The notes beneath the pieces were generated by a model. It ran no database searches and was not told where the DNA came from. It saw only the letters and a list, made by a program, of their open reading frames with translations. A program made the position numbers and the translations under genes. A DNA stretch of 64,000 nucleotides from the NCBI RefSeq assembly GCF_029227915.1, contig NC_079882.1, positions 32,418,001 through 32,482,000 on the forward strand. The letters are read 5' to 3'. This DNA comes from Hydractinia symbiolongicarpus (taxonomy: Eukaryota; Cnidaria; Hydrozoa; Anthoathecata; Hydractiniidae). Shown piece by piece: positions 12,800 through 26,300 of the stretch. Each line of letters starts with the position of its first letter. Position 1 is the first letter of the stretch.

Positions 12800-15700
12800 A
12801 AGAGTTTACTCCCTGGGTACTTTCTTTGTATACTTTTGACTATACGGGCCGAGTCCGGGATTTACGGGAAATTGCAGATTTTCGTTTGCCGGCGATTAAC
12901 CTTTTTTTATTCAGCGTCCCATCAAATATGAAAATATTTTTGAAAACTACAAGTCTCATGCGTTTAGTGGTAAAAAAATAATATAAAAAATCGTTCGGGA
13001 AATGTGTTTACTCCCTGGGTACTTTCTTTGTATACTTTTGACTATACGGGCCAAGCCCGGGATTTACGGGAAATCGCGGGTTTTCGTTTGCCGGCGATTA
13101 AACTTCTTTTACTCAGCGTCTCATCAAAAATGAAAACATTTTTAAAAACTACAAGTCTCATGGGCTTTAGTGGTGAAAAATAATTTAAAAAATCGTTCTG
13201 GAAATGAGTTTACTCACAGGGTACTTTCTTTGTATACATTCGACTATACCTGCTAAGCCCGGGATTTACGGGAAATCGCGGGTTTTCGTTTGCCGGCGAT
13301 TAAACTTCTTTTATTCAGCGTCTCATCAAAAATGAAAACAATTTTGAAAACTACAAGTCTTATGCGTTTTAGTGGTGAAAAAATAATTTAAAAAATCGTT
13401 CGGGAAATGAGTTTACTCCCTGGGTACTTTCTTTGTATACTTTTGACTATACGGGCCAAGCCGGGATTTACGGGAAATCGCAGGTTTTCGTTTGCCGTTC
13501 GGGAAATGAGTTTACTCCTTGGGTACTTTCTTTGTATACTTTTGACTATACGGGCCAAGTCCGGGATTTACGGGAAATCGCAGATTTTCGTTTGCCGGCG
13601 ATTAAACTTCTTTTATTCAGCGTCTCATCAAAAATGAAACCATTTTTGAAAACTACAAGTCTCACGCGTTTTAGTGGTAAAAAAATAATATAAAAAATCG
13701 TTCGGGAAATGTGTTTACTCCCTGGGTACTTTCTTTGTATACTTTTGACTATGCGGGCCAAGCCCGGGATTTACGGGAAATCGCGGGTTTTCGTTTGCCG
13801 GCGATTAAACTTCTTTTATTCAGCGTCTCATCAAAAATGAAACCATTTTTGAAAACTACAAGTCTCACGCGTTTTAGTGGTAAAAAAATAATATAAAAAA
13901 TCGTTCGGGAAATGTGTTTACTCCCTGGGTACTTTCTTTGTATACTTTTGACTATACGGGCCAAGCCCGGGATTTACGGGAAATCGCGGGTTTTCGTTTG
14001 CCGGCGATTAAGCGTCTTTTATTCAGCGTCTCATCAAAAATGAAAACATTTTTAAAAACTACAAGTCTTATGCGTTTTAGTGGTGAAAAAATAATTTAAA
14101 AAATCGTTCTGGAAATGAGTTTACTCCCTGGGTACTTTCTTTGTATGCCTTTGACTATACAGACCGAGTCCGGGCTTTAGGGAAATCGCAGGTTTTCGTT
14201 TGCTGGCGATTAAACTGCTTTTATTCAGCGTCTCATCAAAAATGAAAACATTTTTAAAAACTACAAGTTTCATGCGTTTTAGTGTTGAAAAAATAATTTA
14301 AAAAATCGTTCGGGAAATGAGTTTACTCCCTGGGTACTTTCTTTGTATACTTTAGACTATACGGGCCAAGCCGGGATTTACGGGAAATCGCGGGTTTTCG
14401 TTTGCCGGCGATTAAACTTCTTTTACTCAGTGTCTCATCAAAAATGAAAACATTTTTAAAAACTACAAGTCTCATGGGCTTTAGTGGTGAAAAATAATTT
14501 AAAAAATCGTTCTGGAAATGAGTTTACTCACAGGGTACTTTCTTTGTATACATTCGAATATACCTGCTAAGCCCGGGATTTACGGGAAATCGCGGGTTTT
14601 CGTTTGCCGGCGATTAAACTCCTTTTATTCAGCGTCTCATCAAAAATGAAAACAATTTTGAAAACTACAAGTCTTATGCGTTTTAGTGGTGAAAAAATAA
14701 TTTAAAAAATCGTTCGGGAAATGAGTTTACTCCCTGGGTACTTTCTTTGTATACTTTTGACTATACGGGCCAAGCCGGGATTTACGGGAAATCGCAGGTT
14801 TTCGTTTGCCGTTCGGGAAATGAGTTTACTCCTTGGGTACTTTCTTTGTATACTTTTGACTATACGGGCCAAGTCCGGGATTTACGGGAAATCGCAGATT
14901 TTCGTTTGCCGGCGATTAAACTTCTTTTATTCAGCGACCCATCAAATATGAAAATATTTTTGAAAACTACAAGTCTCATGCGTTTAGTGGTAAAAAAATA
15001 ATATAAAAAATCGTTCGGGAAATGTGTTTACTCCCTGGGTACTTTCTTTGTATACTTTTGACTATGCGGGCCAAGCCCGGGATTTACGGGAAATCGCGGG
15101 TTTTCGTTTGCCGGCGATTAAACTTCTTTTATTCAGCGTTTCATCAAAAATGAAACCATTTTTGAAAACTACAAGTCTCACGCGTTTTAGTGATGCAAAA
15201 ATAATTTAAAAAATCGTTCGGGAAATGAGTTTACTCCCTGGGTACTTTCTTTGTATACTTTTGACTATACGGGCCAAGCCGGGATTTACGGAAAATCGCG
15301 GGTTTTCGTTTGCCGGCGATTAAACTTCTTTTATTCAGCGTCTCATCAAAAATGAAAACATTCTTGAAAACTACAAGTCTCATGCGTTTTAGTGGTGAAA
15401 AAATAATTTAAAAAATCGTTCGGGAAATGAGTTTACTCCCTGGGTACTTTCTTTGTATACTTTTGACTATACGGGCCGAGTCCGGGATTTACGGGAAATT
15501 GCAGATTTTCGTTTGCCGGCGATTAACCTTTTTTTATTCAGCGTCCCATCAAATATGAAAATATTTTTGAAAACTACAAGTCTCATGCGTTTAGTGGTAA
15601 AAAAATAATATAAAAAATCGTTCGGGAAATGTGTTTACTCCCTGGGTACTTTCTTTGTATACTTTTGACTATACGGGCCAAGCCCGGGATTTACGGGAAA

Positions 15701-18053
15701 TCGCGGGTTTTCGTTTGCCGGCGATTAAACTTCTTTTACTCAGCGTCTCATCAAAAATGAAAACATTTTTAAAAACTACAAGTCTCATGGGCTTTAGTGG
15801 TGAAAAATAATTTAAAAAATCGTTCTGGAAATGAGTTTACTCACAGGGTACTTTCTTTGTATACATTCGACTATACCTGCTAAGCCCGGGATTTACGGGA
15901 AATCGCGGGTTTTCGTTTGCCGGCGATTAAACTTCTTTTATTCAGCGTCTCATCAAAAATGAAAACAATTTTGAAAACTACAAGTCTTATGCGTTTTAGT
16001 GGTGAAAAAATAATTTAAAAAATCGTTCGGGAAATGAGTTTACTCCCTGGGTACTTTCTTTGTATACTTTTGACTATACGGGCCAAGCCGGGATTTACGG
16101 GAAATCGCAGGTTTTCGTTTGCCGTTCGGGAAATGAGTTTACTCCTTGGGTACTTTCTTTGTATACTTTTGACTATACGGGCCAAGTCCGGGATTTACGG
16201 GAAATCGCAGATTTTCGTTTGCCGGCGATTAAACTTCTTTTATTCAGCGTCTCATCAAAAATGAAACCATTTTTGAAAACTACAAGTCTCACGCGTTTTA
16301 GTGGTAAAAAAATAATATAAAAAATCGTTCGGGAAATGTGTTTACTCCCTGGGTACTTTCTTTGTATACTTTTGACTATGCGGGCCAAGCCCGGGATTTA
16401 CGGGAAATCGCGGGTTTTCGTTTGCCGGCGATTAAACTTCTTTTATTCAGCGTCTCATCAAAAATGAAACCATTTTTGAAAACTACAAGTCTCACGCGTT
16501 TTAGTGGTAAAAAAATAATATAAAAAATCGTTCGGGAAATGTGTTTACTCCCTGGGTACTTTCTTTGTATACTTTTGACTATACGGGCCAAGCCCGGGAT
16601 TTACGGGAAATCGCGGGTTTTCGTTTGCCGGCGATTAAGCGTCTTTTATTCAGCGTCTCATCAAAAATGAAAACATTTTTAAAAACTACAAGTCTTATGC
16701 GTTTTAGTGGTGAAAAAATAATTTAAAAAATCGTTCTGGAAATGAGTTTACTCCCTGGGTACTTTCTTTGTATGCCTTTGACTATACAGACCGAGTCCGG
16801 GCTTTAGGGAAATCGCAGGTTTTCGTTTGCTGGCGATTAAACTGCTTTTATTCAGCGTCTCATCAAAAATGAAAACATTTTTAAAAACTACAAGTTTCAT
16901 GCGTTTTAGTGTTGAAAAAATAATTTAAAAAATCGTTCGGGAAATGAGTTTACTCCCTGGGTACTTTCTTTGTATACTTTAGACTATACGGGCCAAGCCG
17001 GGATTTACGGGAAATCGCGGGTTTTCGTTTGCCGGCGATTAAACTTCTTTTACTCAGTGTCTCATCAAAAATGAAAACATTTTTAAAAACTACAAGTCTC
17101 ATGGGCTTTAGTGGTGAAAAATAATTTAAAAAATCGTTCTGGAAATGAGTTTACTCACAGGGTACTTTCTTTGTATACATTCGAATATACCTGCTAAGCC
17201 CGGGATTTACGGGAAATCGCGGGTTTTCGTTTGCCGGCGATTAAACTCCTTTTATTCAGCGTCTCATCAAAAATGAAAACAATTTTGAAAACTACAAGTC
17301 TTATGCGTTTTAGTGGTGAAAAAATAATTTAAAAAATCGTTCGGGAAATGAGTTTACTCCCTGGGTACTTTCTTTGTATACTTTTGACTATACGGGCCAA
17401 GCCGGGATTTACGGGAAATCGCAGGTTTTCGTTTGCCGTTCGGGAAATGAGTTTACTCCTTGGGTACTTTCTTTGTATACTTTTGACTATACGGGCCAAG
17501 TCCGGGATTTACGGGAAATCGCAGATTTTCGTTTGCCGGCGATTAAACTTCTTTTATTCAGCGACCCATCAAATATGAAAATATTTTTGAAAACTACAAG
17601 TCTCATGCGTTTAGTGGTAAAAAAATAATATAAAAAATCGTTCGGGAAATGTGTTTACTCCCTGGGTACTTTCTTTGTATACTTTTGACTATGCGGGCCA
17701 AGCCCGGGATTTACGGGAAATCGCGGGTTTTCGTTTGCCGGCGATTAAACTTCTTTTATTCAGCGTTTCATCAAAAATGAAACCATTTTTGAAAACTACA
17801 AGTCTCACGCGTTTTAGTGATGCAAAAAAAATTTAAAAAATCGTTCGGGAAATGAGTTTACTCCCTGGGTACTTTCTTTGTATACTTTTGACTATACGGG
17901 CCAAGCCGGGATTTACGGAAAATCGCGGGTTTTCGTTTGCCGGCGATTAAACTTCTTTTATTCAGCGTCTCATCAAAAATGAAAACATTCTTGAAAACTA
18001 CAAGTCTCAAGCGTTTTAGTGGTGAAAAAATAATTTAAAAAATCGTTCGGGAA
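12800..18053 (+). repeat. Higher-order repeat, 2,627-bp period (two copies)
   Basis: Two tandem copies of a ~2.63-kb block, ~12,800-15,426 and ~15,427-18,053. Matching variants at 2,627 bp include ATTAACCTTTTTTTATTC (both copies), the 99-bp truncated units (13,407/16,034 and 14,721/17,348), the ACTATGCGGGCC variant, and the CTTTGTATGCCTTTGACTATACAG variant. Within each block a nested 1,313-1,314-bp spacing separates the two truncated units. The block is about twelve full monomers plus two 99-bp units. Confidence 0.8.
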
Positions 18054-19870
18054 ATGAGTTTACTCCCTGGGTACTTTCTTTGTATACTTTTGACTATACG
18101 GGCCGAGTCTGGGATTTACGGGAAATCGCAGATTTTCGTTTGCCGGCGATTAAACTTCTTTTATTCAGCGTCCCATCAAATATGAAAATATTTTAGAAAA
18201 CTACAAGTCTCATGCGTTTAGTGGTAAAAAAATAATATAAAAAATCGTTCGGGAAATGTGTTTACTCCCTGGGTACTTTCTTTGTATACTTTTGACTATA
18301 CGGGCCAAGCCCGGGATTTACGGGAAATCGCGGGTTTTCGTTTGCCGGCGATTAAACTTCTTTTATTCAGCGTCTCATCAAAAATGAAAACATTCTTGAA
18401 AACTACAAGTCTCATGCGTTTTAGTGGTGAAAAAATAATTAAAAAAATCGTTCGGGAAATGAGTTTACTCCCTGGGTACTTTCTTTGTATACTTTTGACT
18501 ATACGGGCCGAGTCCGGGATTTACGGGAAATCGCAGATTTTCGTTTGCCGTCGATTAAACTTCTTTTATTCAGCGTCTCATCAAAAATGAAACCATTTTT
18601 GAAAACTACAAGTCTCACGCGTTTTAGTGATGCAAAAATAATTTAAAAAATCGTTCGGGAAATGAGTTTACTCCCTGGGTACTTTCTTTGTATACTTTTG
18701 ACTATACGGGCCAAGCCGGGATTTACGGAAAATCGCGGGTTTTCGTTTGCCGGCGATTAAACTTCTTTTATTCAGCGTCTCATCAAAAATGAAAACATTC
18801 TTGAAAACTACAAGTCTCATGCGTTTTAGTGGTGAAAAAATAATTTAAAAAATCGTTCGGGAAATGAGTTTACTCCCTGGGTACTTTCTTTGTATACTTT
18901 TGACTATACGGGCCGAGTCCGGGATTTACGGGAAATCGCAGATTTTCGTTTGCCGGCGATTAAACTTCTTTTATTCAGCGTCCCATCAAATATGAAAATA
19001 TTTTAGAAAACTACAAGTCTCATGCGTTTAGTGGTAAAAAAATAATATAAAAAATCGTTCGGGAAATGTGTTTACTCCCTGGGTACTTTCTTTGTATACT
19101 TTTGACTATACGGGCCAAGCCCGGGATTTACGGGAAATCGCGGGTTTTCGTTTGCCGGCGATTAAACTTCTTTTATTCAGCGTCTCATCAAAAATGAAAA
19201 CATTCTTGAAAACTACAAGTCTCATGCGTTTTAGTGGTGAAAAAATAATTAAAAAAATCGTTCGGGAAATGAGTTTACTCCCTGGGTACTTTCTTTGTAT
19301 ACTTTTGACTATACGGGCCGAGTCCGGGATTTACGGGAAATCGCAGATTTTCGTTTGCCGTCGATTAAACTTCTTTTATTCAGCGTCTCATCAAAAATGA
19401 AACCATTTTTGAAAACTACAAGTCTCACGCGTTTTAGTGATGCAAAAATAATTTAAAAAATCGTTCGGGAAATGAGTTTACTCCCTGGGTACTTTCTTTG
19501 TATACTTTTGACTATACGGGCCAAGCCGGGATTTACAGAAAATCGCGGGTTTTTGTTTGCCGGCGATTAAACTTCTTTTATTCAGCGTCTCATCAAAAAT
19601 GAAAACATTCTTGAAAACTACAAGTCTCATGCGTTTTAGTGGTGAAAAAATAATTTAAAAAATCGTTCATGAAATGAGTTTACTCCCTGGGTACTTTCTT
19701 TGTATACTTTTGACTATACGGGCCCAGTCCGGGATTTACGGGAAATCGACGATTTTCGTTTGCCGGCGATTAAACTTCTTTTATTCAGCGTCCCATCAAA
19801 TATGAAAATATTTTTGAAAACTACAAGTCTCATGCGTTTAGTGGTAAAAAAATAATATAAAAAATCGTTC
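18035..19870 (+). repeat. 4-monomer higher-order repeat, 810-bp period
   Basis: Identical landmark sets recur at 18,258, 19,068 and 19,878. They include a monomer whose tail reads GAAAAAATAATTAAAAAAATCG; the lost T removes the usual stop and lengthens the chance open frame. A GTCGATTAAAC variant and a CACGCGTTTTAGTGATGC variant also recur. The third copy is only partial. Alternation of the two main monomer types gives an underlying ~405-bp dimer. Confidence 0.75.
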
Positions 19871-22800
19871 GGGAAATGTGTTTACTCCCTGGGTACTTTC
19901 TTTGTATACTTTTGACTATACGGGCCAAGCCCGGGATTTACGGGAAATCGCGGGTTTTCGTTTGCCGGCGATTAAACTTCTTTTATTCAGCGTCTCATCA
20001 AAAATGAAAACATTCTTGAAAACTACAAGTCTCATGCGTTTTAGTGGTGAAAAAATAATTTAAAAAATCGTTCGGGAAATGAGTTTACTCCCTGGGTACT
20101 TTCTTTGTATACTTTTGACTATACGGGCCGAGTCCGGGATTTACGGGAAATCGCAGATTTTCGTTTGCCGGCGATTAAACTTCTTTTATTCAGCGTCCCA
20201 TCAAATATGAAAATATTTTTGAAAACTACAAGTCTCATGCGTTTAGTGGTAAAAAAATAATATAAAAAATCGTTCGGGAAATGTGTTTACTCCCTGGGTA
20301 CTTTCTTTGTATACTTTTGACTATACGGGCCAAGCCCGGGATTTACGGGAAATCGCGGGTTTTCGTTTGCCGGCAATTAAATTTCTTTTATTCAGCTTCT
20401 CATCAAAAATGAAAACATTTTTAAAAACTACAAGTCTTATGCGTTTTAGTGGTGAAAAAATAATTTAAAAAATCGTTCTGGAAATGAGTTTACTCCCTGG
20501 GTACTTTCTTTGTATGCCTTTGACTATACAGACCGAGTCCGGGCTTTAGGGAAATCGCAGGTTTTCGTTTGCTGGCGATTAAACTGCTTTTATTCAGCGT
20601 CTCATCAAAAATGAAAACATTTTTGAAAACTACAAGTCTCATGCGTTTTAGTGTTGAAAAAATAATTTAAAAAATCGTTCGGGAAATGAGTTTACTCCCT
20701 GGGTACTTTCTTTGTATACTTTAGACTATACGGGCCAAGCCGGGATTTACGGGAAATCGCGGGTTTTCGTTTGCCGGCGATTAAACTTCTTTTACTCAGC
20801 GTCTCATCAAAAATGAAAACATTTTTAAAAACTACAAGTCTCATGGGCTTTAGTGGTGAAAAATAATTTAAAAAATCGTTCTGGAAATGAGTTTACTCAC
20901 AGGGTACTTTCTTTGTATACATTCGACTATACCTGCTAAGCCCGGGATTTACGGGAAATCGCGGGTTTTCGTTTGCCGGCGATTAAACTTCTTTTATTCA
21001 GCGTCTCATCAAAAATGAAAACAATTTTGAAAACTACAAGTCTTATGCTTTTTAGTGGTGAAAAAATAATTTAAAAAATCGTTCGGGAAATGAGTTTACT
21101 CCCTGGGTACTTTCTTTGTATACTTTTAACTATACGGGCCAAGCCGGGATTTACGGGAAATCGCAGGTTTTCGTTTGCCGTTCGGGAAATGAGTTTACTC
21201 CTTGGGTACTTTCTTTGTATACTTTTGACTATACGGGACGAGTCCGGGATTTACGGGAAATCGCAGATTTTCGTTTGCCGGCGATTAAACTTCTTTTATT
21301 CAGCGTCCCATCAAATATGAAAATATTTTTGAAAACTACAAGTCTCATGCGTTTAGTGGTAAAAAAATAATATAAAAAATCGTTCGGGAAATGTGTTTAC
21401 TCCCTGGGTACTTTCTTTGTATACTTTTGACTATGCGGGCCAAGCCCGGGATTTACGGGAAATCGCGGGTTTTCGTTTGCCGGCGATTAAACTTCTTTTA
21501 TTCAGCGTCTCATCAAAAATGAAACCATTTTTGAAAACTACAAGTCTCACGCGTTTTAGTGATGCAAAAATAATTTAAAAAATCGTTCGGGAAATGAGTT
21601 TACTCCCTGGGTACTTTCTTTGAATACTTTTGACTATACGGGCCAAGCCGGGATTTACGGAAAATCGCGGGTTTTCGTTTGCCGGCGATTAAACTTCTTT
21701 TATTCAGCGTCTCATCAAAAATGAAAACATTCTTGAAAACTACAAGTCTCATGCGTTTTAGTGGTGAAAAAATAATTTAAAAAATCGTTCGGGAAATGAG
21801 TTTACTCCCTGGGTACTTTCTTTGTATACTTTTGACTATACGGGCCGAGTCCGGGATTTACGGGAAATCGCAGATTTTCGTTTGCCGGCGATTAAACTTC
21901 TTTTATTCACCGTCCCATCAAATATGAAAATATTTTAGAAAACTACAAGTCTCATGCGTTTAGTGGTAAAAAAATAATATAAAAAATCGTTCGGGAAATG
22001 TGTTTACTCCCTGGGTACTTTCTTTGTATACTTTTGACTATACGGGCCGAGTCCGGGATTTACGGGAAATCGCAGATTTTCGTTTGCCGGCGATTAAACT
22101 TCTTTTATTCAGCGTCTCATCAAAAATGAAACCATTTTTGAAAACTACAAGTCTCACGCGTTTTAGTGATCCAAAAATAATTTAAAAAATCGTTCGGGAA
22201 ATGAGTTTACTCCCTGGGTACTTTCTTTGTATACTTTTGACTATACGGGCCAAGCCGGGATTTACGGAAAATCGCGGGTTTTCGTTTGCCGGCGATTAAA
22301 CTTCTTTTATTCAGCGTCTCATCAAAAATGAAAACATTCTTGAAAACTACAAGTCTCATGCGTTTTAGTGGTGAAAAAATAATTTAAAAAATCGTTCATG
22401 AAATGAGTTTACTCCCTGGGTACTTTCTTTGTATACTTTTGACTATACGGGCCGAGTCCGGGATTTACGGGAAATCGCAGATTTTCGTTTGCCGGCGATT
22501 AAACTTCTTTTATTCAGCGTCCCATCAAATATGAAAATATTTTAGAAAACTACAAGTCTCATGCGTTTAGTGGTAAAAAAATAATATAAAAAATCGTTCG
22601 GGAAATGTGTTTACTCCCTGGGTACTTTCTTTGTATACTTTTGACTATACGGGCCAAGCCCCGGATTTACGGGAAAACGCGGGATTTCGTTTGCCGGCGA
22701 TTAAACCTCTTTCATTAAGCGTCTCATCAAAAATGAAAACATTTTTGAAAACTACAAGTCTCTTGCGTTTTAGTGGTGAACAAAAAATTTAAAAAATCGT

Positions 22801-23394
22801 TCTGGAAATGAGTTTACTCCCTGGGTACTTTCTTTGTATACTTTTGACTATACGGGCCGAGTCCGGGATTTACGGGAAATCGCAGATTTTCGTTTGCCGG
22901 CGATTAAACTTCTTTTATTCAGCGTCTCATCAAAAATGAAACCATTTTTGAAAACTACAAGTCTCACGCGTTTTAGTGATCCAAAAATAATTTAAAAAAT
23001 CGTTCGGGAAATGAGTTTACTCCCTGGGTACTTTCTTTGTATACTTTTGACTATACGGGCCAAGCCGGGATTTACGGAAAATCGCGGGTTTTCGTTTGCC
23101 GGCGATTAAACTTCTTTTATTCAGCGTCTCATCAAAAATGAAAACATTCTTGAAAACTACAAGTCTCATGCGTTTTAGTGGTGAAAAAATAATTTAAAAA
23201 ATCGTTCATGAAATGAGTTTACTCCCTGGGTACTTTCTTTGTATACTTTTGACTATACGGGCCGAGTCCGGGATTTACGGGAAATCGCAGATTTTCGTTT
23301 GCCGGCGATTAAACTTCTTTTATTCAGCGTCCCATCAAATATGAAAATATTTTTGAAAACTACAAGTCTCATGCGTTTAGTGGTAAAAAAATAA

Positions 23395-26300
23395 TATAAA
23401 AAATCGTTCGGGAAATGTGTTTACTCCCTGGGTACTTTCTTTGTATACTTTTGACTATACGGGCCAAGCCCGGGATTTACGGGAAATCGCGGGTTTTCGT
23501 TTGCCGGCGATTAAACTTCTTTTATTCAGCGTCTCATCAAAAATGAAAACATTCTTGAAAACTACAAGTCTCATGCGTTTTAGTGGTGAAAAAATAATTT
23601 AAAAAATCGTTCGGGAAATGAGTTTACTCCCTGGGTACTTTCTTTGTATACTTTTGACTATACGGGCCGAGTCCGGGATTTACGGGAAATCGCAGATTTT
23701 CGTTTGCCGGCGATTAAACTTCTTTTATTCAGCGTCCCATCAAATATGAAAATATTTTTGAAAACTACAAGTCTCATGCGTTTAGTGGTAAAAAAATAAT
23801 ATAAAAAATCGTTCGGGAAATGTGTTTACTCCCTGGGTACTTTCTTTGTATACTTTTGACTATACGGGCCAAGCCCGGGATTTACGGGAAATCGCGGGTT
23901 TTCGTTTGCCGGCAATTAAATTTCTTTTATTCAGCTTCTCATCAAAAATGAAAACATTTTTAAAAACTACAAGTCTTATGCGTTTTAGTGGTGCAAAAAT
24001 AATTTAAAAAATCGGTCGGGAAATGAGTTTACTCCCTGGGTACTTTCTTTGTATACTTTTGACTATACGGGCCAAGCCGGGATTTACGGGAAATCGCAGG
24101 TTTTCGTTTGCCGTTCGGGAAATGAGTTTACTCCTTGGGTACTTTCTTTGTATACTTTTGACTATACGGGCCGAGTCCGGGATTTACGGGAAATCGCAGA
24201 TTTTCGTTTGCCGGCGATTAAACTTCTTTTATTCAGCGTCCCATCAAATATGAAAATATTTTTGAAAACTACAAGTCTCATGCGTTTAGTGGTAAAAAAA
24301 TAATATAAAAAATCGTTCGGGAAATGTGTTTACTCCCTGGGTACTTTCTTTGTATACTTTTGACTATACGGGCCAAGCCCGGGATTTACGGGAAATCGCG
24401 GGTTTTCGTTTGCCGGCGATTAAACTTCTTTTATTCAGCGTCTCATCAAAAATGAAACCATTTTTGAAAACTACAAGTCTCAAGCGTTTTAGTGATGCAA
24501 AAATAATTTAAAAAATCGTTCGGGAAATGAGTTTACTCCCTGGGTACTTTCTTTGTATACTTTTGACTATACGGGCCAAGCCGGGATTTACGGAAAATCG
24601 CGGCTTTTCGTTTGCCGGCGATTAAACTTCTTTTATTCAGCGTCTCATCAAAAATGAAAACATTCTTGAAAACTACAAGTCTCATGCGTTTTAGTGGTGA
24701 AAAAATAATTTAAAAAATCGTTCGGGAAATGAGTTTACTCCCTGGGTACTTTCTTTGTATACTTTTGACTATACGGGCCGAGTCCGGAATTTACGGGAAA
24801 TCGCAGATTTTCGTTTGCCGGCGATTAAACTTCTTTTATTCAGCGTCCCATCAAATATGAAAATATTTTTGAAAACTACAAGTCTCATGCGTTTAGTGGT
24901 AAAAAAATAATATAAAAAATCGTTCGGGAAATGTGTTTACTCCCTGGGTACTTTCTTTGTATACTTTTGACTATGCGGGCCAAGCCCGGGATTTACGGGA
25001 AATCGCGGGTTTTCGTTTGCCGGCGATTAAACTTCTTTTATTCAGCGTCCCATCAAATATGAAAATATTTTTGAAAACTGCAAGTCTCATGCGTTTAGTG
25101 GTAAAAAAATAATATAAAAAATCGTTCGGGAAATGTGTTTACTCCCTGGGTACTTTCTTTGTATACTTTTGACTATACGGGCCAAGCCCGGGATTTACGG
25201 GAAATCGCGGGTTTTCGTTTGCCGGCAATTAAATTTCTTTTATTCAGCTTCTCATCAAAAATGAAAACATTTTTAAAAACTACAAGTCTTATGCGTTTTA
25301 GTGGTGCAAAAATAATTTAAAAAATCGTTCGGGAAATGAGTTTACTCCCTGGGTACTTTCTTTGTATACTTTTGACTATACGGGCCAAGCCGGGATTTAC
25401 GGGAAATCGCAGGTTTTCGTTTGCCGTTCGGGAAATGAGTTTACTCCTTGGGTACTTTCTTTGTATACTTTTGACTATACGGGCCGAGTCCGGGATTTAC
25501 GGGAAATCGCAGATTTTCGTTTGCCGGCGATTAAACTTCTTTTATTCAGCGTCCCATCAAATATGAAAATATTTTTGAAAACTACAAGTCTCATGCGTTT
25601 AGTGGTAAAAAAATAATATAAAAAATCGTTCGGGAAATGTGTTTACTCCCTGGGTACTTTCTTTGTATACTTTTGACTATACGGGCCAAGCCGGGATTTA
25701 CGGAAAATCGCGGCTTTTCGTTTGCCGGCGATTAAACTTCTTTTATTCAGCGTCTCATCAAAAATGAAAACATTCTTGAAAACTACAAGTCTCATGCGTT
25801 TTAGTGGTGAAAAAATAATTTAAAAAATCGTTCGGGAAATGAGTTTACTCCCTGGGTACTTTCTTTGTATACTTTTGACTATACGGGCCGAGTCCGGGAT
25901 TTACGGGAAATCGCAGATTTTCGTTTGCCGGCGATTAAACTTCTTTTATTCAGCGTCCCATCAAATATGAAAATATTTTTGAAAACTACAAGTCTCATGC
26001 GTTTAGTGGTAAAAAAATAATATAAAAAATCGTTCGGGAAATGTGTTTACTCCCTGGGTACTTTCTTTGTATACTTTTGACTATCCGGGCCAAGCCCGGG
26101 ATTTACGGGAAATCGCGGGTTTTCGTTTGCCGGCGATTAAACTTCTTTTATTCAGCGTCCCATCAAATATGAAAATAATTTTGAAAACTACAAGTCTCAT
26201 GCGTTTAGTGGTAAAAAAATAATATAAAAAATCGTTCGGGAAATGTGTTTACTCCCTGGGTACTTTCTTTGTATACTTTTGACTATACGGGCCAAGCCCG